Shown: positions 1-15,000, counted from the stretch's first letter. The stretch: DNA of 33,063 nt from Flavobacteriales bacterium (GCA_022448105.1 JAKVAV010000007.1:157306-190368); one strand, 5' to 3'. Notes: a model not told the origin generated them from the sequence alone. Program-made: numbers and translations.

Positions 1-3000
1 ACATTCACAACCACTGACAATGGAGGATGTAATCCAGTTAGTGATGATGTGGTTCTGACATTTACCGACGCTCCTACGGTAGATGCAGGAAGTGACCAAA
101 TACTCTGTGAAAATAATGCTGACGCAATTCTAAATGGCTCAGTCACCACCTCTTCCGGCGGAACTTGGTCTGGTGGAACAGGAACCTTCAACCCAGATGC
201 CAACACTCTAAATGCAGTATATACTCCGAGTCTGCCAGAACTTCTTGCAGGCTCTGTTACGTTGACGCTAACCAGTACAGGAAATGGAGATTGTAATGCC
301 GTTTCAGACAATATGACCATCACATTTACTGATGCCCCTATTGTTAACGCTGGAGTTGATGCTGACGTTTGTGAGAATAATCCGAATATCACTCTGGGTG
401 GTGCGCTTATTGGAGCTAGCTTCGGGATTTGGTCTGGTGGGGGCGGAAGTTTCTCTCCTAATATTACAGCTCTGAATGCAGTTTATACTCCAACTCCTGC
501 CGAAATAGCATCAGGCTCAATCACACTTACTCTCACATCTCTTGATAATGGAACATGTAATCCAGTTTCAGATGATGTAACATACACCTTTACCGATGCA
601 CCAATTGCTGAAGCAGGTCCAAATCAATCAGTTTGTGAAAACAACGCTGATATAACCCTTGCTGGCGCGGTGACGGTGGCTTCAGGTGGTCAATGGTCCG
701 GTGGAGCAGGTTCATTTACTCCCGATGCCAATACGCTGAATGCAATTTACACCCCAACTGCAGGAGAACTTTTTACCGGTTTTGTTACGCTTACACTCAC
801 CACCACAGGAAATGGAAACTGTTCGCCAGTAACTGATAATGTTACAATCACATTTACAGATGCACCAACAGCAAATGCTGGCGTTGACCAAACAGTTTGT
901 TCGAATAATGCAGATATCACTCTGGCGGGCGGTGTAACCATTGCCAGCGGAGGTGCTTGGTCGGGAGGATTAGGAATTTTCACCCCAGATGCGAGTGATC
1001 TAAATGCGGTTTACTCACCAACTGCGGCTGAAATAGCTTCAGGTAGTTTAACATTGACCTTAACTACCACAGGAAATGGAACGTGCAATCCAGTAGCTGA
1101 CGATATGACCATTACATTCTCTCCTTCACCGATCGTAGAAGCCGGAGCACCAATTTCGGTTTGTTCGAATAACCCGCAAGTAAGTCTTGGTGGATCCGTA
1201 ACTGTTGCTGGTGGAGGAACTTGGTCCGGTGGAGCAGGAACTTTTGTTCCGGATGCAAATGACCTGAATGCACTCTACAATCCGACCGCTGCAGAAATTG
1301 CTGCAGGAACTTTAAACCTAACGCTCACATCTACTAGTAACGGCACTTGTAATGCTGAGTCAGATATTGTTGTCATCACTTTCACTGCATCGCCTACGGC
1401 AAGTGCAGGTATTGATCAGGCGGTTTGTGCAAACAATCCTTTAGTTAATCTAAACGGGAATATAAGCCTTTCATCTGGAGGTCAGTGGTCTGGTGGAAAT
1501 GGAACATTCAACCCTGACAATGCAAGTCTGGGTGCTTCTTATACACCTTCAGCTGCTGAAATTGCAGCTGGTACGGTAACACTTACACTGACCACTACTG
1601 GAAATGGCAACTGTCTTGCTGTAGACGATGCAATGACCATTACTATTACTCCTGCACCTGTCGTTGAAGCAGGACCTGGTGCGGTGCTTTGTGCTAATAA
1701 TGCGGATGTTTCTCTCAATGGTTCAGTTTCAATTGCGCCTGGCGCAACATGGAGTGGGGGTTCAGGAACATTCATTCCCGACGCAGCCACGCTTAATGCG
1801 ATATACAGTCCCAGCGCTACGGATATTGCTAATGGTTCTGTAACCCTTACTTTAACCTCTACTGGAAATGGCGATTGTATTGCTGTTTCTGATGATGTGA
1901 CGTATACATTCAGTGATGCTCCTACGGCAGATGCAGGTCTTGATATCACGGTATGTGAAAATAATGCTGATGTGTCTTTAAGCGGTTCTGTAACAATTGC
2001 CGGTGGTGGAGTTTGGAGCGGTGGAGCAGGTGTTTTCGTGCCAAATGCCAATGACCTAAACGCGGTTTATACCCCAACTGCTGGAGAAATTGCAGCTGGT
2101 ACTTTAACACTTACTCTAACTACTACCAGTAATGGAACATGTAATTCTGTTACTGACGATGTTGAAATCACTTTCTCTGATGCCCCTGATGTTAATGCAG
2201 GTATTAATCGAATTGTTTGTGCAAATAATCCAGACGTAAATCTTACAGGATCAATTACTACGGCAACAGGTGGAATTTGGTCAGGTGGAGGAGGAGTTTT
2301 TACCCCTGATAATACCACACTTGGTGCAGTCTACACACCTTCAGCTGCTGAGATTGCAGCGGGTACAGTTACCCTCACTTTGACTTCTATTGGAAATGGG
2401 GACTGTAATTCTGTGAGCGATGACATAATTATTACCATTACCCCAGCACCAGTTGTTGAAGCTGGGACTGGCTCTGAGGTTTGTGGAAACAATCCTGACA
2501 TCGCACTCGCTGGTTCAATTGTTGGACCTTGTTTAGAAATAGATTTCAACAACTTTGACGTTGAAACATGGTCAAATCAGCCGGTTAATTCTGAAGTCAT
2601 ATCGATTATCGAGGGAGGTCAAGGAATTTCAATGAGTGGGAATATCTGGAAAGCAATCTTGTTTGACTACGAGGTTATTAATAGTACGGTAATTGAATTC
2701 GAATTCCGCTCCGATACTGAAGGTGAAATCCATGGAATTGGTTTTGAGGTCAGCAATAATTTAAATCCTGCCACAAGCCCTTTTCAAATATTTAACTTGT
2801 ATGGTACTCAAGATTGGGGATTACAAGATTTTGATTATATCACACCTGGTAATTGGCAGACGTACCAAATTCCTGTCGGCACCTATTATACTGGAAATTT
2901 TGACCGTCTGGTTTTTGCGAATGACAATGATGGTGGGCCGTTTGATCATAATTCTGAGTTTAGAAACATTAAAATTCATAATGGAGCTGGTTGTGGCAGT

Positions 3001-6000
3001 CCTTCTTTAGTTTCGGGTGGGACATGGAGTGGTGGTGGAGGTGCGTTCACGCCAGACGCAAATACTTTGAATGCGGTCTATACTCCAACTTTAGGAGAGA
3101 TCGCTTCGGGTTCAATTACCCTTACTCTAACTTCTACGGGAAATGGAGATTGCATCGCCGTTTCTGATGATGTGACGTACACTTTTGGAGATTCGCCAAC
3201 CGTAAGCGCAGGTCCAGATCAAGTGCTCTGCGCTAATAACTCTGACGCAACACTAGCAGGTTCTGTAACTATTTCAACTGGTGGTGTTTGGACTGGTGGA
3301 GCCGGATCATTCTCGCCGAATGCCAACACTCTAAATGCTGTTTACACACCTTCTGCAGCAGAGCTTACTTCTGGATCTGTTACCCTAACCCTTACCACAA
3401 CTGGTAACGGAAACTGTACTGCCATTTCAGATGACATGACTTTAACTTTCACCCCTGCACCAACGGCGAATGCCGGAGTTGATCAAACTGTTTGTGGAAA
3501 TAATCCAGATGTAAACTTGAGTGGATCTGTTTCAATCGCAACGGGTGGAACTTGGAGTGGGGGTTTTGGAACCTTCTCTCCAGACGCCAACTCACTTTTT
3601 GCAACGTACACTCCATCGCTTGGAGAAATTGTGGCGGGAACTGTTACCCTTTCTTTGACAACTACCGGCAATGGAACTTGTACGCCTGTATCAGACCAGA
3701 TCACAATCACTATTACAGCTGCGCCTACTGCTGATGCAGGTGCAGATGCCACTCTTTGTGAAAACAATGCTGATATCACTTTGGGTGGAGTTGTTACTGC
3801 AGCAACCGGTGGTTCATGGACAGGGGGTTCAGGAACTTTCATCCCTGACGCTAACACGTTGAACGCAGTTTATACACCATCTGCTGGAGAGCTTGCTGCA
3901 GGAGCGGTTACACTTACTCTCACGACAACTGGTAACGCGGATTGTATCGCCGTATCGGATGCGGTGACTTATACTTTCACTGATGCTCCAACTGTGAGCG
4001 CAGGTCCTGATCAAACACTTTGCGAAAACAATGCCGATATAACATTAGATGGTTCGTTCACCATTGCTGGTGGAGTTCTTTGGAGCGGTGGTCTGGGAAC
4101 TTTCGCACCGAATGCGAACGACATAAACGCTATTTACACCCCGACGCCTGCTGAATTAGCCGCTGGCTCGGTAACATTGACTTTAACAACTACCGGAAAC
4201 GGAACTTGTATTGCTGAGTCTGATGATGTGACCATTACGTTCACTGATGCGCCAACGGCAAATGCCGGGATAGATCAAACTGTTTGTGGAAACGATCCTG
4301 ATGTAAACTTGAGTGGTTCTGTTTCTATCGCGACTGGTGGAGCGTGGAGTGGTGGATTTGGAACCTTCTCTCCAAACGCAAACTCACTTTTTGCTACTTA
4401 CACCCCTTCACTTGGAGAAATTGCAGCAGGTACAGTTACGCTCACTTTGACTACAACAGGAAATGGAAACTGTTCTTCAGTAACTGATCAAATTACAATT
4501 ACAATTACTGATACTCCAACTGCTGATGCAGGTGCCGATGCCACTTTCTGTGAAAACAATTCTGACATTACTCTCACGGGTGCTGTTTCTATAGCAACTG
4601 GTGGAACATGGACCGGAGGAAACGGAACTTTCACTCCTGATGTGAACACGTTGAATGCGGTTTACACGCCTTCTGTTGGTGAATTGAGCGCTGGTACTGT
4701 TACACTTACTTTAACAACTACTGGAAATGGAGACTGTAACGCAGTTTCTGATGATGTGACCTTCACATTTACTGATGCTCCAACAGTTGATGCTGGACCT
4801 AACCAAACACTTTGTGAAAACAATGCTGACGTGACACTCGCTGGAGCTATTACCATTGCTGGTGGTGCTTCTTGGGCTGGTGGAGCTGGGGTATTCACGC
4901 CGAATGCGAACACGCTTAATGCAGTCTACACACCAACTGCTGGCGAACTTGCTGCTGGTACGTTAACGCTTACTTTAACTACAACTGGAAACGGAACATG
5001 TAATCCTGAATCAGATGATGTCGAAATTACATTTACTGACGCTCCAACCGCAAATGCTGGTGTTGATCAGGCGGTTTGTGCCAATAATCCAGACGTGAAT
5101 TTGACAGGTTCTGTGGCGAATGCTACAGGTGGAACCTGGAGCGGCGGATTTGGAACATTCTCTCCGGATGCCAACTCTCTATTTACTACTTATACTCCTT
5201 CGGCGGGAGAGATCGCAGCTGGCACGGTAACTCTTACTTTGACGACTACCGGTATTGGAAATTGCATTGCCGTGACAGATCAGATGACTATTACCATTAC
5301 AGATGCCCCTACAGCCAACGCTGGAGCTGACGACACTTTCTGTGCAAACAACTCTAATATCAATCTTAACGGAAGTGTAACTATCGCAACTGGTGGAACT
5401 TGGTCTGGTGGATCGGGAACATTTACCCCTGATGCTAATACGCTAAACGCTGTGTATACGCCAAGTGGAACAGAGATTCTTGCAGGTTCAGTAACCTTGA
5501 CATTGACCACAACTGGAAATGGAACTTGTAATGCCATTACCGACCAAGTGACTTATGCACTAACACCAGCGCCGACTGTTAATGCAGGTGCGGATGTTGA
5601 TGTTTGTTCAAACAATGCTGATATAAGTCTAGCCGGAGCCATTACTGTTGCGACAGGAGCTACCTGGAGCGGTGGTTTAGGAACTTTTACCCCAAATGCC
5701 AATACGCTTAATGCAACTTACACCCCAACTGCTGCTGAAATCGTAGCAGGGACATTGACTCTTACACTGACTACCACTGGAAATGGTGACTGTAATGCGG
5801 AGTCTGATGATGTTGAGATTACTTTCACTCCGTCTCCTACAGCAAATGCTGGAGCGGATGAAACCGTTTGTGCCAACAGCCCTGATGTTAATTTGAATGG
5901 CCAGGTAACTGTAGCTACAGGCGGAACATGGAGTGGAGGAAATGGTGTCTTCACACCAAACAATACTACTCTTGGTGCTGTGTACACTCCTTCAGCTGCT

Positions 6001-9000
6001 GAAATCTCTGCCGGTACAGTAACACTTACTTTGACAACGACTGGAAATGGCGACTGTAATGCCGTTTCTGACGATATTGAGATTACGATTACTCCTGCTC
6101 CAATTGTAAACGCAGGTGCCAACACAGATTACTGTGCAAACAATGCAGTGATTACTTTGAACGGTTCTGTAACGGTTGCAACTGGTGGAGCATGGAGCGG
6201 CGGATCGGGTACTTTTACACCTGATGCGAATACTCTGAATGCTACTTACACTCCTTCTGCTGGAGAAATAGCTTCTGGCAGTATTACACTTACATTGACT
6301 TCTACTGGAAACGCAGATTGTATCGCAGTAACGGATCAAGTAACATTCACTTTCAGTGATGCACCAACTGTAGATGCAGGCGCTGATCAAGATGTTTGTG
6401 AAAACAATGCTGATGTTTCTCTGGCTGGAGCAGTAACTATTGCTGCTGGAGGTGTTTGGAGCGGTGGTCTAGGAACTTTTAATCCTAGCGCTAATTCGCT
6501 TAACGCAACTTATACTCCAACTGCAGCTGAAATTGTAGCTGGTACTCTTACGCTTACTTTGACTACTACAGGAAATGGAACGTGTAATCCAGAATCTGAT
6601 GACGTTGAAATCACATTCACACCTTCTCCTACTGTCAGTGCTGGAGCGGATGTAGATGTTTGTGCAAACGATCCTGATGTAGTTCTAAACGGATCTGTTA
6701 CAATCGCTTCTGGTGGTATTTGGAGCGGTGGTCTTGGAACTTTTAGTCCGAACAACACGACTCTAGGAGCTGTATATATTCCTTCAGTCGCTGAGATTGC
6801 TACTGGTACAGTAACCTTGACTCTTACCACAACAGGAAATGGAAACTGTAATCCTATTACTGATCAAGTAGTAATCACCATCACACCAGCTCCCGTTGTA
6901 GATGCAGGTACTGGTTCACAGTTTTGTGCTAACAATCCTGATATCACCCTTGCTGGTTCTGTAACTGTCGCCACAGGAGGAACTTGGACTGGTGGCGGTG
7001 GAACTTTCACTCCTGATGCAAATACATTGAATGCTGTGTATACACCTACTCTTGGTGAAATCGCTTCAGGAAGTGTCACTCTTATTCTCACTTCTGTCGG
7101 AAATGGGAATTGTATAGCCGTTTCTGACAACGTGACCTACACATTTGGACCTGCTCCAACAGCAGATGCTGGTGTTGATCAAACGCTTTGTGAAAACAAT
7201 GCTGATGTGACTCTTGCTGGGGTTGTTACAGTATCGTCTGGAGGTGAATGGACTGGCGGGGCCGGGACTTTCACGCCAAATGCAAACACTCTAAATGCAG
7301 TTTACACACCAACAGCAGCGGAACTCACAGCAGGAACTGTAACACTTACTTTAACTACAACAGGAAACGGAAACTGTACACCTGTTTCTGATGATGTGGT
7401 TGTCGACTTTACTGATGCTCCAACTGCTAATGCAGGAGTAGATCAAACTGTTTGTGGAAACAACCCTGATGTCAACTTAAGCGGTTCGGTATCTATAGCA
7501 ACTGGCGGCACATGGAGCGGAGGATTCGGATCATTCTCTCCTGATGCAAACTCACTTTTTGCTACTTATACACCATCTCTTGGAGAGATTGCCGCTGGCG
7601 GGGTGACTCTAACATTGACTACTACTGGAAACGGAAACTGTACTCCCGCAACTGATCAAATTACCATCACGATCACCGACGCTCCTACAGTAAACGCAGG
7701 AACAGATGCAAGTCTTTGTGAAAACAATGCTGATATTAACCTTAATGGTATTATCACAGAAGCTACAGGAGCAACTTGGACAGGTGGTTCAGGAACATTC
7801 ACTCCTGATGCAAATACGTTGAACGCTGTTTACACACCAAGCGTAGGTGAGCTCACTACAGGTTCAGTAACACTCACACTTACAACGACTGGAAATGGCG
7901 ATTGTATTGCGGTTTCTGATGATGTGACTTACACATTTACTCCAGCACCAACTATTGATGCTGGTGCTGATCAAGTTCTTTGTGAGAACAATGCTGATGT
8001 TTCTCTTTCAGCGACCTTAATTGGTGCTGGTGGAGTCGAGTGGTCAGGTGGGGATGGAATTTATATACCAAGCGTTAATGCGCTAAATATTGTGTATACA
8101 CCTACCACAGCAGAGCTCGAAGCGGGAATAGTAACTCTAACATTGACCACAATTGGAAATGGAAATTGTACCCCGGTTTCTGATGAGGTAGAAGTGACTT
8201 TTACTGATGCTCCTACAGCCAATGCGGGAACTGATCAAACGGTTTGTGCAAATAACTCTGATGTGAATTTGACTGGCTCTGTATCCATTGCTTCTGGCGG
8301 TGTTTGGAGCGGTGGTTTTGGTTCTTTCAGCCCTGACGCAAGCTCTCTCTTTGCCACATATACCCCTTCACTTGGGGAAATTGCGGCTGGAACGGTGACT
8401 CTGACTTTGACGACTACAGGGAATGGAAACTGTATTCCAGTAACTGATGATATCACAATTACAATAACTCCAGAACCAACGGTTGACGCAGGAACTGATG
8501 CAGCATTTTGTGCTAATAATGCAGAGATTAATTTGAATGGTTCGGTGACGGCTGCAAATGGTGCGACCTGGTCAGGTGGATCGGGAACGTTCACCCCAGA
8601 CGCCAGTACATTGAATGCAATATACACCCCAAGCGTTTCTGAAATTACAGCTGGATCAGTAACACTTACTTTGACCTCGACTGGGAATGGGTTATGTTCT
8701 CCCGTAGTTGATAACGTTTCTTATACATTTACACCTGCACCATCAGTCGATGCAGGAGCAGATATTACGCTTTGCTCGAATAATGCAGAAGCATCCTTGA
8801 GTGGAGCTATTACAGTTGCTTCTGGTGCAGTCTGGACAGGAGGTTTAGGCGCGTTCTCTCCAAATGCCAATACTCTAAATGCTACATATAGCCCAACTGC
8901 TGCGGAAATTGCAGCGGGGTCATTAACGTTGACTTTAACCACAACAGGAAACGGGAGTTGTAGCGCAGAATCTGACGATGTTGAACTCATCTTCACACCT

Positions 9001-12000
9001 GCACCAACTGCAAATGCTGGTCTAGATGTGGACGTTTGCGCCAACAATCCTAATGTTAACTTAAACGGCCAGGTAACGGTCGTTACCAGTGGAATATGGA
9101 CTGGTGGAAATGGCGTTTTTTCCCCGAATAATACCACTCTGGGAGCTGTATATTCTCCATCTCCGGCCGAAATCGGTGCGGGTTCAGTTACACTAACTCT
9201 TACAACTACTGGAAACGGTGATTGTACTGCGGTCACGGATCAAATGACTATTACAATAGCGCCAGCTCCATCCGTCGATGCTGGAATAGGGTTTGAGCTT
9301 TGTGAGAATAATCCAGAAATTACCCTAGCAGGTTCTGTAGCGAATGCTGACGGAGCGGCCTGGAGCGGCGGTTCAGGAACCTTTAACCCTGATGCAAATA
9401 CACTGAATGCGGTTTACACTCCAAGTGCATCTGAGATAGCAAGTGGGTCAATTACATTGACACTCACTTCTACGGGTAATGCTAATTGCTTACCAGAGTC
9501 AGATATTGTGACATACACCTTTGGTCCAGCCCCAACAGCGGATGCGGGAGTTGATCAAGTAGCATGTGCAAACAATGCAGACATCAGTTTAACTGGGTCG
9601 GTAACAGTGGCGACAGGAGGAACGTGGAGTGGAGGAACAGGAACATTCACCCCAAGCGCGAATACTCTGAACGCAGTTTACACCCCAAGTGCAGCTGAGA
9701 TCACCGCTGGGACAGTAACATTGACTCTAACGACTACAGGAAACGGCGATTGTAATCCAGCATCAGACGATATAGTGATCAACTTCACGCCAGCGCCGAC
9801 AGCGAGTGCAGGTTCAGACCAGACGGTATGTGCCAACAATGCTGAGGTAAGCTTAAACGGATCAGTAACGATTGCCACAGGTGGAGTCTGGACTGGTGGA
9901 GGTGGAGTATTCAGCGATGCGAATATTCTCAACCCAACTTATACTCCAAGTGCAGCAGAGATTGCAGCCGGAACGGTAACCTTGATTTTGACGACCACAG
10001 GAAACGGCGATTGTAATCCAGTATCGGACGATCTAGTGATCACGATTACTCCTTCACCAGTAGTAGATGCGGGCACTACCGATGTGTTGTGTGCAAACAA
10101 TGCAGAGATCAGCCTAGCTGGATCAGTAACTGGAGCAACCGGTGGAACATGGTCAGGCGGATCAGGAACATTTACTCCAGATGCAGACGACTTGAATGCA
10201 GTTTACACACCAAGTGCTGGGGAGATTACTGCAGGATCAGTAACACTTATCCTGACTTCTACCGGAAATGGAAACTGCTTGCCAGTGAGCGACATTGTTA
10301 CTTACACGTTCGGTGCAGCACCAACAGTAGATGCTGGAGCGGACTTCCAAGTGTGTTCTAATAATGCTGATGCGGCCCTTTCGGGAGTGGTAACTGTCGC
10401 GACTGGCGGGACATGGTCGGGAGGCCTAGGAACGTTTAGTCCAAATGCGAATACACTGAATGCGGTTTACACACCGACAGCTTCGGAAATCACTGCAGGA
10501 TCAGTTGTACTTAATTTGACTACCACAGGAAATGGTGACTGTTTACCAGTTACTGATGACGTTGAGATTTCGTTCTCTCCAGCGCCGACAGCTGATGCTG
10601 GTGTAGATCAAATAGTATGTGCTAATAATGCTGATGTTACCCTTGCTGGTGCTGTAACGGTTGCTGCGGGTGGAACATGGACTGGTGGAGCAGGTACATT
10701 CACACCAGATGCTAACACTCTAGGAGCTATCTATACACCTAGCCCAGATGAAATAGCCACAGGTTCTGTGACATTAACCTTAACTACCACGGGGAATTTG
10801 GACTGTAATGCGGCTATTGACCAAATTACCATTACCATTACTCCAGAACCAACGGCAGATGCAGGGTTAGGCTTTGAAGTATGTTCAAACAACCCAGACA
10901 TTACATTGAATGGATCAGTGACTGTCGCAACGGGTGGAACCTGGAGTGGTGGAAGTGGTTCATTCGTTCCAAATGCCAATGAGTTGAATGCGGTTTATAC
11001 TCCGAGTCCAGCAGAAACAGCATCTGGAAGTGTGACACTAACGTTGACCACAACAGGAAACGGAAATTGTATTGCAGTTTCTGATGATGTTACCTTCACG
11101 TTTGGCCCCTCGCCAACTGCCGATGCTGGAACTGATATTGTGCTCTGTGCAAACAACGCTACCGCTCAGTTAGGAGGTTCAGTAACAGTAGCTACCGGAG
11201 GCACATGGTCGGGTGGGCTAGGAACATTTATCCCTAATGCAAATGACCTGAACGCGGAGTATACTCCAACAGTGGCTGAGATTGCATCAGGAAGTGTAAC
11301 TCTGACCTTGACCACAACAGGAAACGGTGGATGTCTGCCTGTTACTGACGACTTAGAGATTGACTTTACTCCTGCACCTACGGCCAATGCTGGCATCGAC
11401 CAAACTGTTTGTGAAAACGATCCAGAGGTAGTTCTAACAGGATTCATTACAGTAGCTACAGGAGCAACTTGGAGCGGAGGAGCAGGAGTATTCACGCCTG
11501 ACGCCAACTCTCTAAATGCTACTTATGTGCCATCTTCTGCGGAGATTGCCGCAGGAACAGTGACACTCACTTTAACTACTACTGGAAACGGTGACTGCTT
11601 ATCTGAGTCAGATCAGATGACGATTACCATTGATCCTTCTCCGCTAGTATCTGCTGGAATTGATCAAGCTGTATGTTCGAATAATGCCGATGTTTTATTG
11701 AACGGCAGTATTGCGAATGCTGCGGGTGCTGAATGGACAGGTGGTCTAGGAACATTTAGTCCTGATAACACGGCACTCAATGCTATTTATACACCTTCTC
11801 CAGCCGAGATTGCGGGAGGTAGCATTACCCTGACATTGACTTCTACTGGAAATGGACTTTGTCTTGCAGAGAGTGATGAAATTGTGATCAATTTCACACC
11901 TTCTCCAACTGTTGGAGCAGGAGATGATATTACGCTTTGTGCGAGCACTCCAGATGCTCAACTTAATGGTACATTTAGCATTTCTACTGGTGTTCAGTGG

Positions 12001-15000
12001 ACAGGTGGAGCAGGATCTTACTCCCCAAATGCTAATGATACAAATGCAGTGTACACACCGACTGCTGCTGAAATAGCCGCAGGTTCTGTAACATTGACTT
12101 TAACAACATTAGGTAATGGCGATTGTATAGCGGTGTCTGATGAAGTGACGATCTTCTTCGATCCTACACCGACCATCACAGCTGGTTCTGACTTGATTTC
12201 TTGTGCAAACAACCCTACTGTTGAACTAGAAGGTGCATTCACAAATGCCACTGGAATTCAATGGACAGGTGGAACAGGGTTCTTTAACCCTAATGATGAA
12301 ACTCCTAACGCAATTTATACACCATCAGCGGCTGAGATAATTAACGGATTCGTTAATCTGACAATTGAGTCTGTTGGAACAGGAGTTTGTCCACAGATAT
12401 CGGACGTAATGACAATCACCATCACTCCAGCCCCTATAGTAGATGCTGGTGCCGACCAAGAGGCTTGTGCAAACAACAGCACAGTTCAATTGAGTGGTTC
12501 AGTGCAGTTTGCGGCAGGAGGCCAGTGGAGCGGTGGTTCGGGAAGTTTCACGCCAACCAACAACTCACTTACCGCATCTTATGAGCCAACTGCGGCTGAA
12601 GTTGCGGCAGGTAGTGTTACCCTCACTTTGACGAGTCTTGGAAATGGTGATTGTGATGCAGTATCAGATCAAATTGTAATAACATTTACTCCGGCTCCGA
12701 TAATTGATGCCGGTGTAGATCAGAATATTTGTGTGAATAACCCAATTGTACAGCTAGATGGATCATTTACTGTGTCTGATGGTGCCAACTGGAGCGGTGG
12801 GGCAGGATCTTTCAGCCCGGACAATACTGCACCAAACGCCATCTATGCTCCCTCCGCTTCGGAGCTGCTAAACGGATCGGTGGCACTTACTTACACGACT
12901 TTCGGAAATGGAAACTGTGTGCCAGTCTCTGATCAGATGGTGATCACATTCACCCCAGCTCCTGAGGTTGAGGCAGGTGATGACTTCTTCGCTTGTGTGG
13001 ACGACCTTACCGTTCCTCTTGCTGGACAGGTAACTGTTGGTTCCACAACTGGAACCTGGAGTTCTAGCGGAACCGGAGTGTTTGTGCCAAATGCATCCAC
13101 ACTAAACGCATCGTATATTGCTTCTTCGCAAGACTCATTGATCGGCGAAGTAACACTTACGCTGACCTCTACCAATAATGGGAATTGTACTCCAGTAAGC
13201 GATAATTTAACCGTGTTCATTCTACCAGCAGGAACAGCTGATGCAGGTGCTGATCAGTTTATCTGTGAAAACAATGCAACGATTTCCCTCAGCGGTGTGA
13301 TCGGCGGTGCGGCGACTGAAGGTCTCTGGCTATCAACGGGAACAGGACTCTTTGTACCTAATAACCAGGGTACAGATGTGACTTACGTACCTAGTGATGA
13401 TGATATTTCTAGCGGATCCGTGACATTCACCTTTGAGGTAAACTCATGCAATCAAGCTTCAGATCTAATGGTTGTAACGTTTACACCAGCGCCACAAGTG
13501 AATGCGGGAACCGATATCACCGTGTGTTCTTCTGAAACTTTTGCAGCTCTTGAAGGGTTGATTTCCGGAGCTAACAATGCCGGAGTTTGGACAACGAATG
13601 GCTCAGGCTCATTCTCACCTAATGATGAAGACCTCAACGCTCAGTATATTTTCTCATCAGCTGATGTGACAAACCAGATCATCGAGATCTACTTGACTTC
13701 AACAGATGTAGGAAACTGTATAGCGGTAACTGATACATTGATTCTTGAGATATTCCCACAAGGAACGGTGAATGTAGGAGATGATATCACTACATGTGAT
13801 AATGCACCGGACGCTGAGGTAACAGCTACTATTAATGGGGGCGACGAGATATTGTGGAGTACTTCAGGTACAGGGTCGTTTACACCTAATAATACAAGTA
13901 TAACCGCGACTTACGTTCCGGGTGCTGAAGATCTTCTAAATGGCTCTGTGAACTTGACGGCAACTGTTACCAATAGCTGTAATCTGGCATCAGACTTCTT
14001 GACCCTGAACTTCATTGATGGACCAGAAGCGGTTGCTGGACCAGATCAAGCAGTCTGCGGTGAAGTGATTCCATTTACTATCTCGGGTCTGATTAATGAC
14101 GCAGCAGGCGGCCAGTGGAGCTCTACAGGTACAGGAACTTTCCAGAATAATAACGACCTCAGTACATTTTACGTGGCCAGTCAAGCAGATATTGACGCAG
14201 GAGGTGTATTCCTCGTTTTGACCACAACGGGTAATGGGAACTGTTTCTCTGATTCAGACTCGCTATTCCTTGATATAAATACGGGCATTGTTGTCAATGC
14301 CGGTCCTGACCAAATCGTTTGTAGTGAAGCGGGAAGCGCACAACTTTTCGGAGAAGTGAGCCAGGGAACAATTACAGGAATTTGGACAACTACTGGAGAC
14401 GGGACATTCTCACCGTCTGCCACTAGCTTAAATGCGGTATATAACTTCACCCAAAATGATATCGATGCTGGAATGGTGAGTCTTACTCTCACATCCACGA
14501 ATAATGGGATCTGTGTAGAACAGAGTGACAGCTTCGAGCTAAGTTTCGGTGATGGAGCCTTCGTATTCGCGGGTGAAGATGTAGAGGTTTGTGAGACTCA
14601 AGATCTTGTAGCTCTTAATGGAGTGGTAAGTGGAGATAGCGATACTGGCATTTGGTCTACGTCAGGAACAGGAATTTTCGCACCAAACAACACTTCACTT
14701 AATGCCTTCTACGAGCCGAGTCAGGAAGATATTGATGCTGGTGCAGTGGAAATCACCTTAACTTCAACGAACAGCGTGCTGTGTAATGAAGGTTCGGCCA
14801 CATTCACGGTGACATTCCAGCCACTACCAACGGCTGATGCTGGTGAGGACGAATTAATTTGTGGTGCGATCGAGGGAGTTCAGCTGCTGGGTTCGGTGGA
14901 CGGAGCAACTGGAGGTGTTTGGACCACTACAGGTTCTGGAATATTCACACCTGATGCAAATACACTTACAGCTGTCTATACTCCTTCTGAGGCTGATAGT

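Noticed and set aside
49-51. GTG as the start of the giant gene
   Set aside because: The frame is open to base 1 and the upstream codons (GGCNPVSDD) are the end of another repeat unit, so the gene continues beyond the window.
67-12954. Regular repeats as a CRISPR array or satellite
   Set aside because: The 264-nt units are continuous coding sequence with amino-acid conservation and heavy synonymous divergence, and there are no spacers.
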